Shown here: piece after piece, positions 6,273 to 6,592 of the stretch
Layout of the letters: the number at the start of each line of letters is the position of its first letter
Position numbering within the stretch: position 1 is the stretch's first letter
Assembly: GCA_030625445.1 (NCBI GenBank)
Contig: DAOUQU010000091.1
Location: 1-6,592 of the forward strand
Reading direction: 5' to 3'
DNA from: Gammaproteobacteria bacterium
GTDB taxonomy: Bacteria; Pseudomonadota; Gammaproteobacteria; Chromatiales; Chromatiaceae
DNA: 6,592 nt
The notes under the pieces: model-generated
Seen by the model: the letters and a program-made list of their open reading frames with translations, nothing else
Told to the model about the DNA's origin: nothing
The model's database searches: none
Position numbers and translations under genes: made by a program

Positions 6273-6312
6273 TTGTCATTGCGAGGAGGCTCCGCCGACG
6301 CGGCAATGACAA
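6273..6312. repeat. Perfect 10-bp palindrome of the GTCATTGC type
   Basis: TTGTCATTGC (6273-6282) and GCAATGACAA (6303-6312) are perfect inverted copies around a 20-nt GC-rich centre that can pair further. Elements reading GTCATTGCGAGGAG are, from memory, common REP-like intergenic repeats in several proteobacterial groups. It begins 15 bp past the msrA stop and may act as a 3'-end stem-loop for msrA, but no T-run follows on the minus strand. Confidence 0.7.
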
Positions 6313-6326
6313 ATAAACAGACCCTT

Positions 6327-6592
6327 CTACTCCCCTGATTTCAGCAATGATCGATGCTGCTGTCGAAGCTTTGCAAGCTTTGGCGAGATCACTGCCTGGC
6401 AATATCCCTGCATGGAGTTATTGCGATAGTAATCCTGATGATACTCTTCAGCCGGATAGAAATGTGGAACCGGCAGAACTTGCGTCACAATCGGATCGCT
6501 CCAGAGCTTTTCTGCCTGATACTCCCTGATGATGGTTTCGGCCTCATCTTTCTGGCTGTCAGTGTGATAAAAAATGACGGAGCGATACTGGG
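6327..6592 (-). CDS. msrA: Peptide methionine sulfoxide reductase MsrA, C-terminal part
   Basis: The last 87 codons are visible, read on the minus strand from 6590 to the TAG at 6327-6329; the start and catalytic N-terminal part lie beyond the window edge. The visible part begins QYRSVIFYHTDSQKDEAE, contains the family motif HFYPAEEYHQDYY (43-55 of the visible part) and ends near GYCQAVISPKLAKLR. These are hallmarks of MsrA, which reduces methionine-S-sulfoxide in oxidised proteins using a catalytic Cys not seen here. The Cys of GYC (visible residue 64) is a candidate resolving cysteine, as in single-resolving-Cys MsrA proteins; this is an inference. The gene is on the same strand as the IS and ravA-viaA. 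Nothing suggests truncation other than the window boundary. Confidence 0.95.
   Translation of the reverse strand, partial: QYRSVIFYHTDSQKDEAETIIREYQAEKLWSDPIVTQVLPVPHFYPAEEYHQDYYRNNSMQGYCQAVISPKLAKLRQQHRSLLKSGE

Noticed and set aside
6141..6338. 65-codon plus-strand frame over the intergenic repeats
   Set aside because: It runs through palindromic repeats, has no ribosome site, and its translation reflects the repeat sequence.
6347..6529. 60-codon plus-strand frame near the right edge
   Set aside because: It is antisense to msrA, whose conserved motifs are clear on the minus strand.
1..6592. A complete Druantia or other anti-phage locus
   Set aside because: The only defence-related sequence is the DruA-like half of the transposase. 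There is no DruE-type helicase or other Druantia component in view, and RavA-ViaA is a housekeeping-type MoxR/VWA pair rather than a known defence module.

Overview
The window looks like a piece of a gammaproteobacterial chromosome. Its RavA and ViaA homologues resemble the enterobacterial proteins along most of their length. The intergenic DNA carries short palindromic and iterated motifs (CACGAAA units, a GTCATTGC palindrome, CGTGGGAA boxes) of a kind I associate with environmental, often sulfur-oxidising, gammaproteobacteria. That taxonomic reading is an inference, not proof.

Layout from left to right. Positions 1-71 hold the last 22 codons of a plus-strand Ala/Lys-rich protein, followed by a strong intrinsic terminator (101-130). 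After a short convergent spacer come two minus-strand genes 5 bp apart: viaA-like (230-1996, VWA protein) and ravA-like (2002-3522, MoxR-family AAA+ ATPase), transcribed ravA then viaA. Upstream of ravA lies about 120 bp of non-coding DNA with a three-unit CACGAAA repeat. Next is an insertion sequence of about 2.5 kb whose single minus-strand gene (3752-6025) encodes a 757-residue fusion of an N-terminal DUF4338/DruA-like region to a C-terminal IS4-family DDE transposase. It has its own good sigma70-type promoter (6056-6084). Beyond the insertion is about 180 bp of repeat-rich intergenic DNA, and then the C-terminal part of a minus-strand msrA (6327-6592, open at the window edge).

How the genes relate. 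RavA (ATPase) and ViaA (VWA) belong to a known two-component chaperone-like system of the MoxR/VWA type and almost certainly form an operon here. The insertion sequence sits between msrA and ravA, points the same way as ravA, and occupies the region where ravA promoter elements would lie, so it may affect expression of the ravA-viaA pair. The most unusual object is the DruA-IS4 fusion: a domain best known from the Druantia anti-phage system, joined in one uninterrupted reading frame to a transposase with intact catalytic motifs. I found no CRISPR array, tRNA or rRNA, and no complete defence locus.
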